A DNA stretch of 37,386 nucleotides, from NCBI GenBank assembly GCA_040382235.1, contig JBEIFV010000041.1, positions 1-37,386 of the forward strand. The letters run 5' to 3'. Positions 23,464-31,040 of the stretch are shown piece by piece; the first letter of the stretch is position 1; every line of letters begins with the position of its first letter. The stretch is from JAEUOS01 sp040382235 (GTDB lineage: Bacteria > Pseudomonadota > Gammaproteobacteria > Burkholderiales > JAEUOS01). The notes beneath the pieces were generated by a model that did no database searches, was not told where the DNA came from, and saw only the letters and a program-made list of their open reading frames with translations. The position numbers and the translations under genes were made by a program.

Positions 23464-23764
23464 GCGGGTCTCCCAGGACTGGATTTGTTCGCGAGCCGCG
23501 AACGGGTTGTGACGCTGCGTTGCCGTCTGGAAAACACTGAACAAGCTCCTCGAATGCGGATTCTCGAACGAAGATCCGTATCGATTCAGGGGCTTGGAAA
23601 AGTGACCTTCCCGGCCAACGGACTTGTTCAGCGTCTCTTTTCTTTTACCGGCGTCTTTGTACATTACATCAGCGTTCCGTCAGCGGCAATCGTGCGACGC
23701 AACATGAGTTCGCCTGAGCTGACTGCGTCACAATGGCGGACTTTTGCTTTCCCGGAGATATTCG
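23464..23764. promoter_or_regulatory. Divergent control region between the TAXI operon and a Bug gene, with inverted repeats
   Basis: This is a 301-base non-coding region. CTGAACAAG (23537-23545) and CTTGTTCAG (23623-23631) are perfect 9-base inverted copies 77 bases apart. GTTCGCG (23487-23493) and CGCGAAC (23497-23503) form a tight 7-base hairpin or operator in the TAXI gene leader. A second imperfect repeat (GCGGAT/ATCCGT) lies near 23557-23579. The two CTGAACAAG sites suggest a regulator bridging or controlling both promoters. No regulator gene is adjacent and no convincing -10/-35 pair stood out. Confidence 0.45.
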
Positions 23765-24739
23765 ATGTTCACGTCGTCCCGTTTGTGCGCCGCGCTGCTG
23801 GCGATCATCACTCTCGCCGCTGCCAACAATGTGGCGGCGCAGGCTTACCCTTCCAAGCCGATCCGTGCCATCGTGCCCTTCGCCCCCGGCAGCGCCACCG
23901 ACCAGATCGCGCGCGCCTTCGCCGCCAAGATGGTCGAGACCCTGGGCCAGCCGATCGTGGTGGAAAACCGCCCCGGCGCCAACGGCATGATCGGTGCCGA
24001 CACGGTGGCCAAGGCGCCACCCGACGGCTACACCATCCTGTTCGGCACCAACAGCACCAACGCGGCGCTGAAAAGCCTGATGAAAAAGCTGCCCTATGAC
24101 CAGGACACTGCTTTCACGGCCATCGGCTACATGGGCTCGGTGCCCTTGATCGTCGCGGTCAACAATGAATTTCCGGCCAGGACGCTGGCCGAATTCATCG
24201 CGCTGGCCAAGGCCAGGCCGGGCAACATCACCTTCGCCACTGCCAGCACCTCGCAGCGCATCTCGTCCGAAATGCTGGCCGGCATGGCCGGCATCAAGAT
24301 GACCCATGTGCCTTACAAGAGCTCGCCCAACGCCATCACTGATCTGATCGGCGGCCAGGTCAACATGTTCACCGCCGATTTCGCGGTCATGCTGCCGCAG
24401 GTCAAGGCCGGCAAGGTGCGTGCCCTGGCGGTCACTTCGACCAGGCGCTCTGCGGTGGCGCCCGATGTGCCCACCGTCAACGAGGCCGCCGGCCTCAAGG
24501 ATTACGAATTGATCGCTTTTTTCGGCGCCTACGGCCCGGCCGGCATGCCGCGCGAGGCGGTACAGAAGTTGAATGAGCTGATCAACACCGCGGCACGCTC
24601 CAAAGAGGTGGTCGATCGCTTCGCCGCCCTCGGTATGGAGACCGCGCCCGGCACCCCGGAAGCATTTGCCCAGCGCACCGCGCTGGAGGCGCTGAAGTGG
24701 GCGAAAGCAATCAAGGACGCCGGCATCGAGCCTGAGTAG
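23765..24739 (+). CDS. Bug-family (TctC) periplasmic substrate-binding protein
   Basis: This TTT-type receptor has 324 aa from ATG 23765 (GGAG upstream; a TTG seven codons earlier is less likely). The signal peptide LCAALLAIITLAAANNVAAQ precedes YPSKPIRAIVPFAPGSATDQIAR, GQPIVVENRPGANGMIGADTVAK, PPDGYTILFGTNSTNAAL and MTHVPYKSSPNAITDLIGGQV, all classic Bug blocks. It diverges from the TAXI-TRAP operon, so the two uptake systems may answer to one signal. No TctAB genes are near. Ligand unknown. Confidence 0.94.
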   Translation: MFTSSRLCAALLAIITLAAANNVAAQAYPSKPIRAIVPFAPGSATDQIARAFAAKMVETLGQPIVVENRPGANGMIGADTVAKAPPDGYTILFGTNSTNAALKSLMKKLPYDQDTAFTAIGYMGSVPLIVAVNNEFPARTLAEFIALAKARPGNITFATASTSQRISSEMLAGMAGIKMTHVPYKSSPNAITDLIGGQVNMFTADFAVMLPQVKAGKVRALAVTSTRRSAVAPDVPTVNEAAGLKDYELIAFFGAYGPAGMPREAVQKLNELINTAARSKEVVDRFAALGMETAPGTPEAFAQRTALEALKWAKAIKDAGIEPE

Positions 24740-24778
24740 GCAGGGCGAGGCGCGCTGCCGGCCTGGCCGCGTGACGAT

Positions 24779-25252
24779 TCAAGCAGCGCGCGCAATCGGC
24801 GGCGCGAAGCGCAGCGCGATCGCGATGCGGTTCCACGCATTGATGTTGGCCACCGCAGCGCACAGGAACGCGGCTTCGTCGGCGGAAAACACCGCCAGCA
24901 CTTCCGCCCACAGATCATCGGGCAGGCCCTCGGCCAGGCGCGCGGTCAGCGCTTCGGTGAGTGCCAGCGCGGCACACTCGCGCGGTGTGAAAACGCCGGC
25001 TTCGCGCCAAACGCCGCCGAGATCGAGCTTCAATTGCGGCACGCCCAGCTTGCGCGCGACGTTCAGGTGGTGCTGCACGCAAAACGTGCAACCGTTGATG
25101 TAGGAGGCCCGCAGCTTCATCAATTCCAGCAGCGAAGGGTCGAGCCCGGAGGCTTCGACAGCAGAGCCCAAAGTGCGCAGGGCGGCGGCGACATCCGGCG
25201 CCAGGTTGTAGAAATCCCGGGCGCGCATGCGTTCGGGGTGGGCCAGTGCCAT
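24779..25252 (-). CDS. Carboxymuconolactone decarboxylase family protein (AhpD-like)
   Basis: This 157-aa all-helical protein has the AhpD/CMD core ELMKLRASYINGCTFCVQHHLNVARKLG. The redox pair Cys55-x-x-Cys58 and His61/62 fit the alkylhydroperoxidase proton-relay motif, suggesting a thiol-dependent peroxidase or reductase rather than a lactone decarboxylase. A distal NINAWNRIAIALRF helix is typical of this subgroup. It converges on one Bug gene and diverges from another, so it is probably a single-gene unit. In vivo partner and substrate unknown. Confidence 0.9.
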   Translation of the reverse strand: MALAHPERMRARDFYNLAPDVAAALRTLGSAVEASGLDPSLLELMKLRASYINGCTFCVQHHLNVARKLGVPQLKLDLGGVWREAGVFTPRECAALALTEALTARLAEGLPDDLWAEVLAVFSADEAAFLCAAVANINAWNRIAIALRFAPPIARAA

Positions 25253-25324
25253 CGGTGGGACTCCTCACGGGGTGGGTCGTAGTGTCGCAGCCATCTTATT
25301 GCGCTTCGGCGAATTGTGCAGGCG

Positions 25325-25352
25325 TTTACCCTTGTTTCAGGCAATCGGTAAA
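25325..25352. promoter_or_regulatory. Possible operator upstream of a Bug gene
   Basis: TTTACC (25325-25330) and GGTAAA (25347-25352) form a perfect 6-base inverted repeat 16 bases apart, 35 bases before the Bug ATG and in the divergent gap with the AhpD-like gene. It may be a regulator site. Short arms make chance possible. Confidence 0.3.
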
Positions 25353-25387
25353 TCGGCGAAAATGATGGTCCATTCAAGGAGGCACCC

Positions 25388-26359
25388 ATGACCCGCTTCT
25401 TCACCCGCATGCTCGCCGCCGCGGCCTTCACGCTGGCCGCATCCGTGGCGCACGCCCAGGCCTTTCCGGCAAAGCCGATTCGCCTGATCTGCCCGTTCCC
25501 GCCTGCCGGCGCGGTTGACATCGCGTCGCGCGCCATCGCCACCGAGTTGTCCAAGGTGCTGGGGCAGACCGTCACGGTGGACAACCGCCCCGGCGCCGGT
25601 GGCAACATCGGCGGCACCGAAGCCGCGCGTTCCGCACCGGATGGCTACACCCTGTTCATGACCACCAGCGGCATCAACGCCATCAACCCGGCCCTGTATG
25701 CCAAGATGCCCTTCGATCCCAACCGTGACCTGACGCCGGTGGCGGCGCTGGTGTCGCTGGCCAATGTGCTGGTGCTGCATCCTTCGGTCAAGGCCAATTC
25801 GGTAGCCGAGGTGATCGCCATGGCCCGCGCGCAACCGGGCAAGATCAACTACGCCTCGTCAGGCTCCGGCACCAGCATCCACATGTCGGCCGAAATGTTC
25901 AACTTCATGAACAAGACCGAAATGACGCACATTCCCTACAAGGGCAGCGCGCCGGCGGTGACCGACCTTCTTGGTGGCCAGGTGATGATGATGTTCGACA
26001 ACATTCCCTCGGCCTTGCCGCACATCAAGGCCGGCAAGTTGCGCGCGCTGGCGACCACCGGGGCCAAACGCGATCCTGCCCTGCCCGAGCTTCCCACCAT
26101 CGCCGAATCCGGCGTCGCCGGCTATGAGTCGGGCGTGTGGTTCGGCCTGGCGGTGGCGGCTGGCACGCCCAGGGATGTGATCGCGAAACTCAACGATGCA
26201 GCCAACCGGGGCACCAAGGCGCCCGAGTTCATCAAACGCATGACCGACTTGGGCTACAACATCATGGGCGGTAGCCCTGAGCAGATGACCGATTTGCTCA
26301 AGGTCGAGGTCGCGCGCTGGGGCCCGATCGTCAAGGCGTCGGGCGCCAAGGCCGACTGA
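25388..26359 (+). CDS. Bug-family (TctC) periplasmic substrate-binding protein
   Basis: This TTT-type receptor is 323 aa. The signal peptide MLAAAAFTLAASVAHAQ is followed by FPAKPIRLICPFPPAGAVDIASR, GQTVTVDNRPGAGGNIGG, APDGYTLFMTTSGINAINPAL and MTHIPYKGSAPAVTDLLGGQV. A strong AAGGAGG lies 6 bases before the ATG. It is a single gene ending at a 12-base-stem hairpin shared with the convergent esterase gene. Compared with the other three receptors it has AVD instead of a D/S-rich first loop, so its ligand probably differs. Confidence 0.94.
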   Translation: MTRFFTRMLAAAAFTLAASVAHAQAFPAKPIRLICPFPPAGAVDIASRAIATELSKVLGQTVTVDNRPGAGGNIGGTEAARSAPDGYTLFMTTSGINAINPALYAKMPFDPNRDLTPVAALVSLANVLVLHPSVKANSVAEVIAMARAQPGKINYASSGSGTSIHMSAEMFNFMNKTEMTHIPYKGSAPAVTDLLGGQVMMMFDNIPSALPHIKAGKLRALATTGAKRDPALPELPTIAESGVAGYESGVWFGLAVAAGTPRDVIAKLNDAANRGTKAPEFIKRMTDLGYNIMGGSPEQMTDLLKVEVARWGPIVKASGAKAD

Positions 26360-26374
26360 CACGCATGGATTCGA

Positions 26375-26406
26375 CCAGGTGGCCGGGCATTTGTCCGGCC
26401 ACCTGG
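26375..26406. terminator. Hairpin between convergent Bug and esterase genes
   Basis: CCAGGTGGCCGG (26375-26386) and CCGGCCACCTGG (26395-26406) form a perfect 12-base GC-rich stem with an 8-base loop, starting 15 bases after the Bug stop and ending 7 bases before the esterase stop. There is no T-run on either strand, so it is a likely bidirectional transcript-end or RNA-stability structure rather than a textbook intrinsic terminator. Confidence 0.65.
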
Positions 26407-26413
26407 CGTGCGG

Positions 26414-27352
26414 TCAAGCCAGCGCGCGCTTCAACTCCGCCGCGCACAGGGCCACCGCGGTATTGGCTTCATCGAGCACCCGGCCCATGGTGATGAAGCC
26501 ATGGATCTGGCGCTCGAAGCACACATGCGAGGCGCGGTTGCCGGCCGCGGTCAGGCGCCGCGAATACAGGATGCCTTCATCGCGCAGCGGATCGAAGCCG
26601 GCGGTCAGCACCAGCGCCGGCGGCAGGTTCGAGAGGTCGTCACGCAACAACGGCGAGGCGCGCCAGTCGAGATCCTGCAGGGGATCGAGGATGTAATGGT
26701 CGTGGAAGTAGGCCATGGTGTCGGTGGTCAGCAGGTAACCCTGGCCGTTGGTGGTGTGCGAGGTGGTGCCGCGCCGTTGATCGGTGGCCGGGTAAATCAG
26801 CAATTGATAGGCGATCGGCAGGTCGCCCGAATCGCGCGCGGCGATTGCCACTGCCGCTGCCAGGTTGCCGCCGGCGCTGTCGCCGCCGACGCCTAAGCGT
26901 GCGGAGTCGACCTTGAGGTGCGCGGCCTCGCGCCGCACCCAATGGGTGGCGGCGATGCAATCGTCGACGGCCGCCGGAAACCGATGTTCCGGCGCCATGC
27001 GGTAGTCGACCGCGATCACGCAGGCGCCGGAGCCGTTGGCCAATTCCCGGCACAAGGTGTCGTGGGTGTCGAGGTCGCCGATGACCCAGCCGCCGCCGTG
27101 AAAAAATACCAGCACCGGCAACAGCGCGTCGGCGCTGCTACCCAGCGGGCGATACAGGCGCAGCGGAATGTCGCCGTGCGGGCCGGGTGCGCAGAGGTCA
27201 GCCTGCGAGGCGACGGCGGGCGGCACCGGCTGGCTGAAGGCGCGGCGTTCGCGGTACATGCGGCGCGCGTCGACCGGCGTCAGGGTGTGGGTGGCCGGCA
27301 GGCCGGCTTTTTCGATCAGGTCGAGCAGGGCGCGGGTTTCGGGGTGCAGCAC
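26414..27352 (-). CDS. Alpha/beta hydrolase, hormone-sensitive-lipase-type esterase
   Basis: This 312-aa carboxylesterase is of the HSL family (family IV). The oxyanion-hole motif is FFHGGGWVIGD (His85-Gly-Gly-Gly). The catalytic triad is Ser159 in GGDSAGG, Asp254 in TAGFDPLRDEG and His284 in RQIHGF. No signal peptide is visible, so it is cytoplasmic. It would hydrolyse short-chain acyl esters. It is a single gene, convergent with a Bug gene; the upstream side is a 337-base gap. Confidence 0.94.
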   Translation of the reverse strand: MLHPETRALLDLIEKAGLPATHTLTPVDARRMYRERRAFSQPVPPAVASQADLCAPGPHGDIPLRLYRPLGSSADALLPVLVFFHGGGWVIGDLDTHDTLCRELANGSGACVIAVDYRMAPEHRFPAAVDDCIAATHWVRREAAHLKVDSARLGVGGDSAGGNLAAAVAIAARDSGDLPIAYQLLIYPATDQRRGTTSHTTNGQGYLLTTDTMAYFHDHYILDPLQDLDWRASPLLRDDLSNLPPALVLTAGFDPLRDEGILYSRRLTAAGNRASHVCFERQIHGFITMGRVLDEANTAVALCAAELKRALA

Positions 27353-27689
27353 GTTATGGTCCTTGTGGTCTATATTGGGGCGGGACCCGCAAGCTTAGCT
27401 CACCTGCGCGGCGGCGGCCACGACGAGGTGCACAATGGCCCGGGCGCGGCCCCGAGCCGGTGTTGCCACCGGCAGGCGCGTGACCACGGCGTCGCGCAGG
27501 CAGGATGCGAAAATCGACAGCATGCATATTCCTTTCACGGGCAGGCCGCGGACGCAGACCGAAGTCGCCGGCAAACAGTTCCATCCGGCCCGCTTCGGCG
27601 TCTGTCCGGCGCACGAAATGCAAACCCTGGGTGCGGTGATCGACGCCGCCGCCGTGAAGGCGGAATAGGGGCGTGATGGCCGATTTCGC
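27353..27689. other. Gene-free stretch of 337 bases
   Basis: This lies between the divergent esterase and TauE/SafE genes. Several open frames cross it in different phases, for example a 48-codon plus-strand frame from the ATG at 27522, but none has a ribosome site, a known motif or a consistent signal. It is not AT-rich. It may be a long divergent promoter region or a decayed gene; I see nothing I can name. Confidence 0.4.
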
Positions 27690-28457
27690 ATGTTGACCGT
27701 CGTTGCCGCTGCGCTGGTGGTGTTTGCCGGTTTTGCGGTGGGCGTGACCAGCATTGGCGGCATCCTCGTGGTGCCCACTTTGACTGCGATCGGTGGCGTG
27801 CCGTTGCGTGAGGCGATCGCCGCCTCCAACTTCAGTTTCGCGTTCGGCGGCGCGGCTGCGCTGATTCTGCAGAGCCGGCGCGGTGTGGTGTCGCACGCAG
27901 CCGCGTCGGCACGCGCTCCCGCCCGGTTTTACTGGGCCGCGCTGATCGGCGCGGCGCTCGGCGCCCTCACCCTGCAATGGTTGCCGCTGGCGCTGGTGCG
28001 CATGGTGGTGGCGTTTCTGGCGGTGTTGTCCGGGCTTCTGGCGCTGCGCCCTGTGCGAATCGACGCAGCAGGCGCGCCCGAAGAGCGTGCAATGCCGGCG
28101 GCAGGGCTGATCGGCCTTGTGGTGGGGTGCGTCTCGGCATGGTCGGGTACCGGTGGCCCGATCTCCTTGCTGCCGATCCTGATGTTCGCACGCGTGCCGA
28201 TGCTGCTGGCGGTGGGTGCTGGCCAGGCGGTGCAGTTGCCGATCGCCGGCGCCACCGGCGTGGTCAATTTACTGACCGGGCAACTCAATCTTGCGCTCGG
28301 CGTCACCCTGGGTGTGCTGCAGTTGCTGGGCTGGTTCGCCGGCTGGCGCCTGGCGCGTCACCTGCCAGCTGGCAGTCTCAAGAATCTCCTGGCCTATTGC
28401 CTGATCGCCGTCGGCCTGTGGTTCGGCTGGGGCACCTTGAAGGAAGTCGTGTCATAA
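27690..28457 (+). CDS. TauE/SafE family sulfite/organosulfonate exporter-like membrane protein
   Basis: This 255-aa inner-membrane protein has about 8 predicted helices in two similar halves. Family motifs are GVTSIGGILVVPTL in the first half and GCVSAWSGTGGPISLLPIL in the second, each with the Gly-x-Gly-Gly-P-type turn. Members export or import sulfite, sulfoacetate, taurine-derived sulfonates or other anions. The nearby Sox-like module is about 13 kb away, so a sulfur role is only a possibility. It diverges from the esterase gene and is a single gene. Confidence 0.9.
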   Translation: MLTVVAAALVVFAGFAVGVTSIGGILVVPTLTAIGGVPLREAIAASNFSFAFGGAAALILQSRRGVVSHAAASARAPARFYWAALIGAALGALTLQWLPLALVRMVVAFLAVLSGLLALRPVRIDAAGAPEERAMPAAGLIGLVVGCVSAWSGTGGPISLLPILMFARVPMLLAVGAGQAVQLPIAGATGVVNLLTGQLNLALGVTLGVLQLLGWFAGWRLARHLPAGSLKNLLAYCLIAVGLWFGWGTLKEVVS

Positions 28458-28532
28458 ATGCCTCGGACCTGCGCGAACGACTCGCCGCCGGACCGAGGCG
28501 CAATGAGCAGCTGTACCGGAGCTCCGCGACCG

Positions 28533-28562
28533 TTGGCCGCATGCCATGCTTGCGGCTAGACT
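28533..28562 (+). promoter_or_regulatory. Possible promoter of the NTF2-like gene
   Basis: TTGGCC (28533-28538) and TAGACT (28557-28562) are 18 bases apart and end 26 bases before the ATG. GCCGCA and TGCGGC (28537-28542 and 28551-28556) form an inverted repeat inside the spacer, a possible regulator site. Inferred only. Confidence 0.35.
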
Positions 28563-28588
28563 TGGCGTTTCGCCCCGGGGAGCCTGGC

Positions 28589-29056
28589 ATGAGCCGCAAG
28601 ACCATCGAAACCCTGTACGCCGCTTTCGCGCGCCTCGACAGCGAGGCCATGGCCGCCTGCTACGCCGAGAGCGCGCGCTTTGACGATGCAGCCTTCTCGC
28701 TTTCCGGTCGCCGCGAGATCGGCGGCATGTGGCGCATGCTGTGCGAAGCGGTCAAGGCCAAGGGACGCGATGTGTGGAAGCTCGAGGTGAGCGCGATTAC
28801 CGACAACAGCGCGCACTGGGAACCGGTTTACCGCTTTTCGGCCACCGGTCGCATGGTGCACAACATCATCGACGCGCGCTTCGAATTCGATGGCGCCGGC
28901 CTGATCTTGCGCCACACGGACAGCTTCGATTTCTGGCGCTGGTCGCGCCAGGCCCTCGGTGCGCCCGGCCTGTTGCTGGGCTGGACGCCGTTCCTGCGCG
29001 GCAAGGTGCGCGCGCGGGCCGGCGCCAGCCTCAAGGCGTATCTGGCGCGCCCTTGA
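28589..29056 (+). CDS. NTF2-like (SnoaL-type) protein
   Basis: This 155-aa protein has the cone-shaped NTF2/SnoaL fold: helix TIETLYAAFARLDSEAMAACYAESARFDD, then strands ending with HWEPVYRFSATGRMVHNIIDARFEFDGAGLI and HTDSFDFWRWSRQALG. Members include polyketide cyclases, limonene-epoxide hydrolase-like enzymes and ligand-binding proteins; the FDFWRWSRQALG end is common in uncharacterised SnoaL-like proteins. ATG 28589 has GGGGAG upstream. Its last 26 bases overlap the 3' end of the nitroreductase gene on the other strand. Confidence 0.87.
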   Translation: MSRKTIETLYAAFARLDSEAMAACYAESARFDDAAFSLSGRREIGGMWRMLCEAVKAKGRDVWKLEVSAITDNSAHWEPVYRFSATGRMVHNIIDARFEFDGAGLILRHTDSFDFWRWSRQALGAPGLLLGWTPFLRGKVRARAGASLKAYLARP

Positions 29057-29741
29057 GTGCGGCGGCGGCCAGCTGCGGATAGCCGACGGTTTGCGCCAGC
29101 AGCACATGCTGGTTCGATTCGAGATTCATCGCACGAGCCAGGGTTTCGCGATCGATCAGGGCGCGCACCACGGTGGCAAGCCCCGCCGAGGCGGCATACA
29201 GATAGACGTTTTCCGCGATCGCGCCGGCACTGGCCGCCGCCAGCGATTCACGCTGTGCGGTCGGCACCAGCATCATGCGCACATGGTTTGCCACGTACAC
29301 CAGGTCGAGCGGCGCCTCGTCGACCAACTGCTGAACACCGGTCAGGCAGCGCACGTCGTGCGGCGCCACCAGCAGCAGGCAGTGGCCGTGCGGATCGTAG
29401 CGATACAAGCCGTCTGGCAGCGCGGCATAGATATCGATTTCCTGCTGGTTGAGCGCGGAAGGCGCGGTGCGACCGTCGGACGCCGGCCGGTTGATGCCGA
29501 ACGCCGCCCACAGTAGATTCGAAAGCTGCTGTTCCGGCAACGGCTTGTGCATGAATTCGCGGATCGTCTGGCGCAGCCGGAACGCTTCCATCAGCGGCAA
29601 CCCGCCGCTGGTTTCCGGCGCCGGCAGGTTGATCACGGTCATGCGCTCGCCGTTGCCCGGTCTGGGCTTCGGCAGGCCCATCAGGTCCAGCGCCGATCTG
29701 GTCATCGTACTCACGTGTTGTTCCGTCCTGCTTCCCGACAT
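29031..29741 (-). CDS. Nitroreductase family protein, SagB/ThcOx type
   Basis: This FMN-dependent oxidoreductase has 236 aa from ATG 29741; ATG 29705 is an alternative. SagB-type blocks are TIREFMHKPLPEQQLSNLLWAAFGINRP, TAPSALNQQEIDIYAALPDGLYRYDP, SAGAIAENVYLYAASAGLATVVRALIDR and the end LAQTVGYP. SagB-like enzymes oxidise azolines in peptide natural products, but free-standing ones like this, with no cyclodehydratase or precursor gene nearby, occur widely and are probably ordinary NAD(P)H reductases. It ends inside the convergent NTF2-like gene. Confidence 0.9.
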   Translation of the reverse strand: MSGSRTEQHVSTMTRSALDLMGLPKPRPGNGERMTVINLPAPETSGGLPLMEAFRLRQTIREFMHKPLPEQQLSNLLWAAFGINRPASDGRTAPSALNQQEIDIYAALPDGLYRYDPHGHCLLLVAPHDVRCLTGVQQLVDEAPLDLVYVANHVRMMLVPTAQRESLAAASAGAIAENVYLYAASAGLATVVRALIDRETLARAMNLESNQHVLLAQTVGYPQLAAAALKGAPDTP

Positions 29742-29857
29742 CACTGCATTGCACAGTAGCAGGGCCGGCGGGGCGACGCTTGACGTTGATCAAGCGCCAC
29801 CACCGCAATCGAGGCCGTGAGCGACAATTGCCCCCCGACCCTGCCGCGCCGCGTTTG

Positions 29858-31030
29858 ATGCCAACCCACCTTGAACCGCTGCCCTTGGCGCCCGGCGTCC
29901 GCTCGCGCCTGATCAGTGATGTCAACGGCCTTGGCATGCATGTGCTGGAAGCCGGTGCGCCCGGCCATCCCCGCGTGCTGCTGTTGCACGGCTTCCCCGA
30001 ACTGGCCTACAGCTGGCGCCACGTGATGCCGGTGCTGGCTGCGGCCGGCTATCACGTGATCGCGCCGGACCAGCGCGGTTACGGGCGCACCACCGGCGGC
30101 AGCACCGGCTACGATACCGACCTGCGGCCGTTTTCCATGCCTTGTCTGGCGCGCGACGCGCTGGCGTTGTTGCATGCCTTGGGCATTCGCACTGTGACCG
30201 CGGTGGTCGGACACGACTTCGGCTCATCGGTGGCGGCCTGGTGCGCGCTGACGCGGCCCGACGTGTTTCACAGCGTGGTGCTGATGAGCGCGCCCTTCGC
30301 CGGCCCGCCGGGTCTGCCTTTCGGCGGTGCCGACAGTGCAGCGCTGGCTGATCCGGCCGTGCTGCAAGCCGCGCGCACGCAACAACTGCTGGATGACCTG
30401 GCGCAGCTGCCGCGGCCGCGCAAGCATTACCAGTGGTATTACTCGACGCCGGCGGCGAATGCCGACATGCGGCATGCGCCGCAGGGCCTGGCGGCCTTTC
30501 TGCGCGCCTACTATCACGTCAAGAGCGCCGACTGGAAGGAAAACCGGCCCTATCGGCTGGCCGGTTCCAGCGCTGCCGACTATGCACAGTTGCCGGCCTA
30601 TTACGTGATGGACGCCGCCTGTGACATGGCGGCAACCGTGGCGCCACACATGCCGGCGCCAGCCGACATTGCCGCCTGCACCTGGCTGCCCGAGGCCGAA
30701 CTGGCGGTGTATGTGGCCGAGTACGCACGCACCGGTTTTCAGGGTGGCCTCAACTGGTATCACTCGCGGGTGAGCGGTCGATTCACCGGCGACATGCAGC
30801 TCTATGCCGGGCGCCGCATCGAGGTGCCGGCCATCTTCATCGCCGGCGCCAGCGACTGGGGCATTTATCAGAAGCCCGGCGATTTCGAGGCCATGCAAAC
30901 CAGCGTGTGCGCCCGTTTCGAAGGCGCGCACCTGATCGAGGGCGCCGGGCACTGGGTGCAGCAGGAAAAGCCGGCGGCGGTCAATGCGCTGCTGCTCGAT
31001 TTTCTCGGCCGCCGCCGCAGCGGCGCTTAG
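29858..31030 (+). CDS. Epoxide-hydrolase-like alpha/beta hydrolase
   Basis: This 390-aa alpha/beta hydrolase matches epoxide hydrolases: the oxyanion-hole motif LLHGFPE (42-48), nucleophile Asp120 in VVGHDFGSS, a cap domain with Tyr301 in LNWYHSR as a ring-opening tyrosine, Asp333 in AGASDWG and the general base His365 in EGAGHW. The cap is long (about residues 150-310). An epoxide is hydrolysed to a diol through an ester intermediate; haloalkane substrates are less likely given the two cap tyrosine regions. ATG 29858 gives the family length; an upstream in-frame TTG is not needed. It converges on the next gene with 10 bases between stops. Confidence 0.9.
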   Translation: MPTHLEPLPLAPGVRSRLISDVNGLGMHVLEAGAPGHPRVLLLHGFPELAYSWRHVMPVLAAAGYHVIAPDQRGYGRTTGGSTGYDTDLRPFSMPCLARDALALLHALGIRTVTAVVGHDFGSSVAAWCALTRPDVFHSVVLMSAPFAGPPGLPFGGADSAALADPAVLQAARTQQLLDDLAQLPRPRKHYQWYYSTPAANADMRHAPQGLAAFLRAYYHVKSADWKENRPYRLAGSSAADYAQLPAYYVMDAACDMAATVAPHMPAPADIAACTWLPEAELAVYVAEYARTGFQGGLNWYHSRVSGRFTGDMQLYAGRRIEVPAIFIAGASDWGIYQKPGDFEAMQTSVCARFEGAHLIEGAGHWVQQEKPAAVNALLLDFLGRRRSGA

Positions 31031-31040
31031 CCGCCCACCA

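Noticed and set aside
22387..24099. 570-codon plus-strand frame across the TAXI gene and intergenic region
   Set aside because: Runs antisense to the TAXI receptor and then into the Bug gene out of frame; composition is that of a GC shadow.
27435..27668. 77-codon plus-strand frame before the TauE/SafE gene
   Set aside because: No ribosome site, signal or motif; also open in other frames, as expected in this base composition.
29031..29741. Azoline-peptide natural product cluster suggested by the SagB-type protein
   Set aside because: No cyclodehydratase, leader peptide or precursor gene in the neighbourhood.
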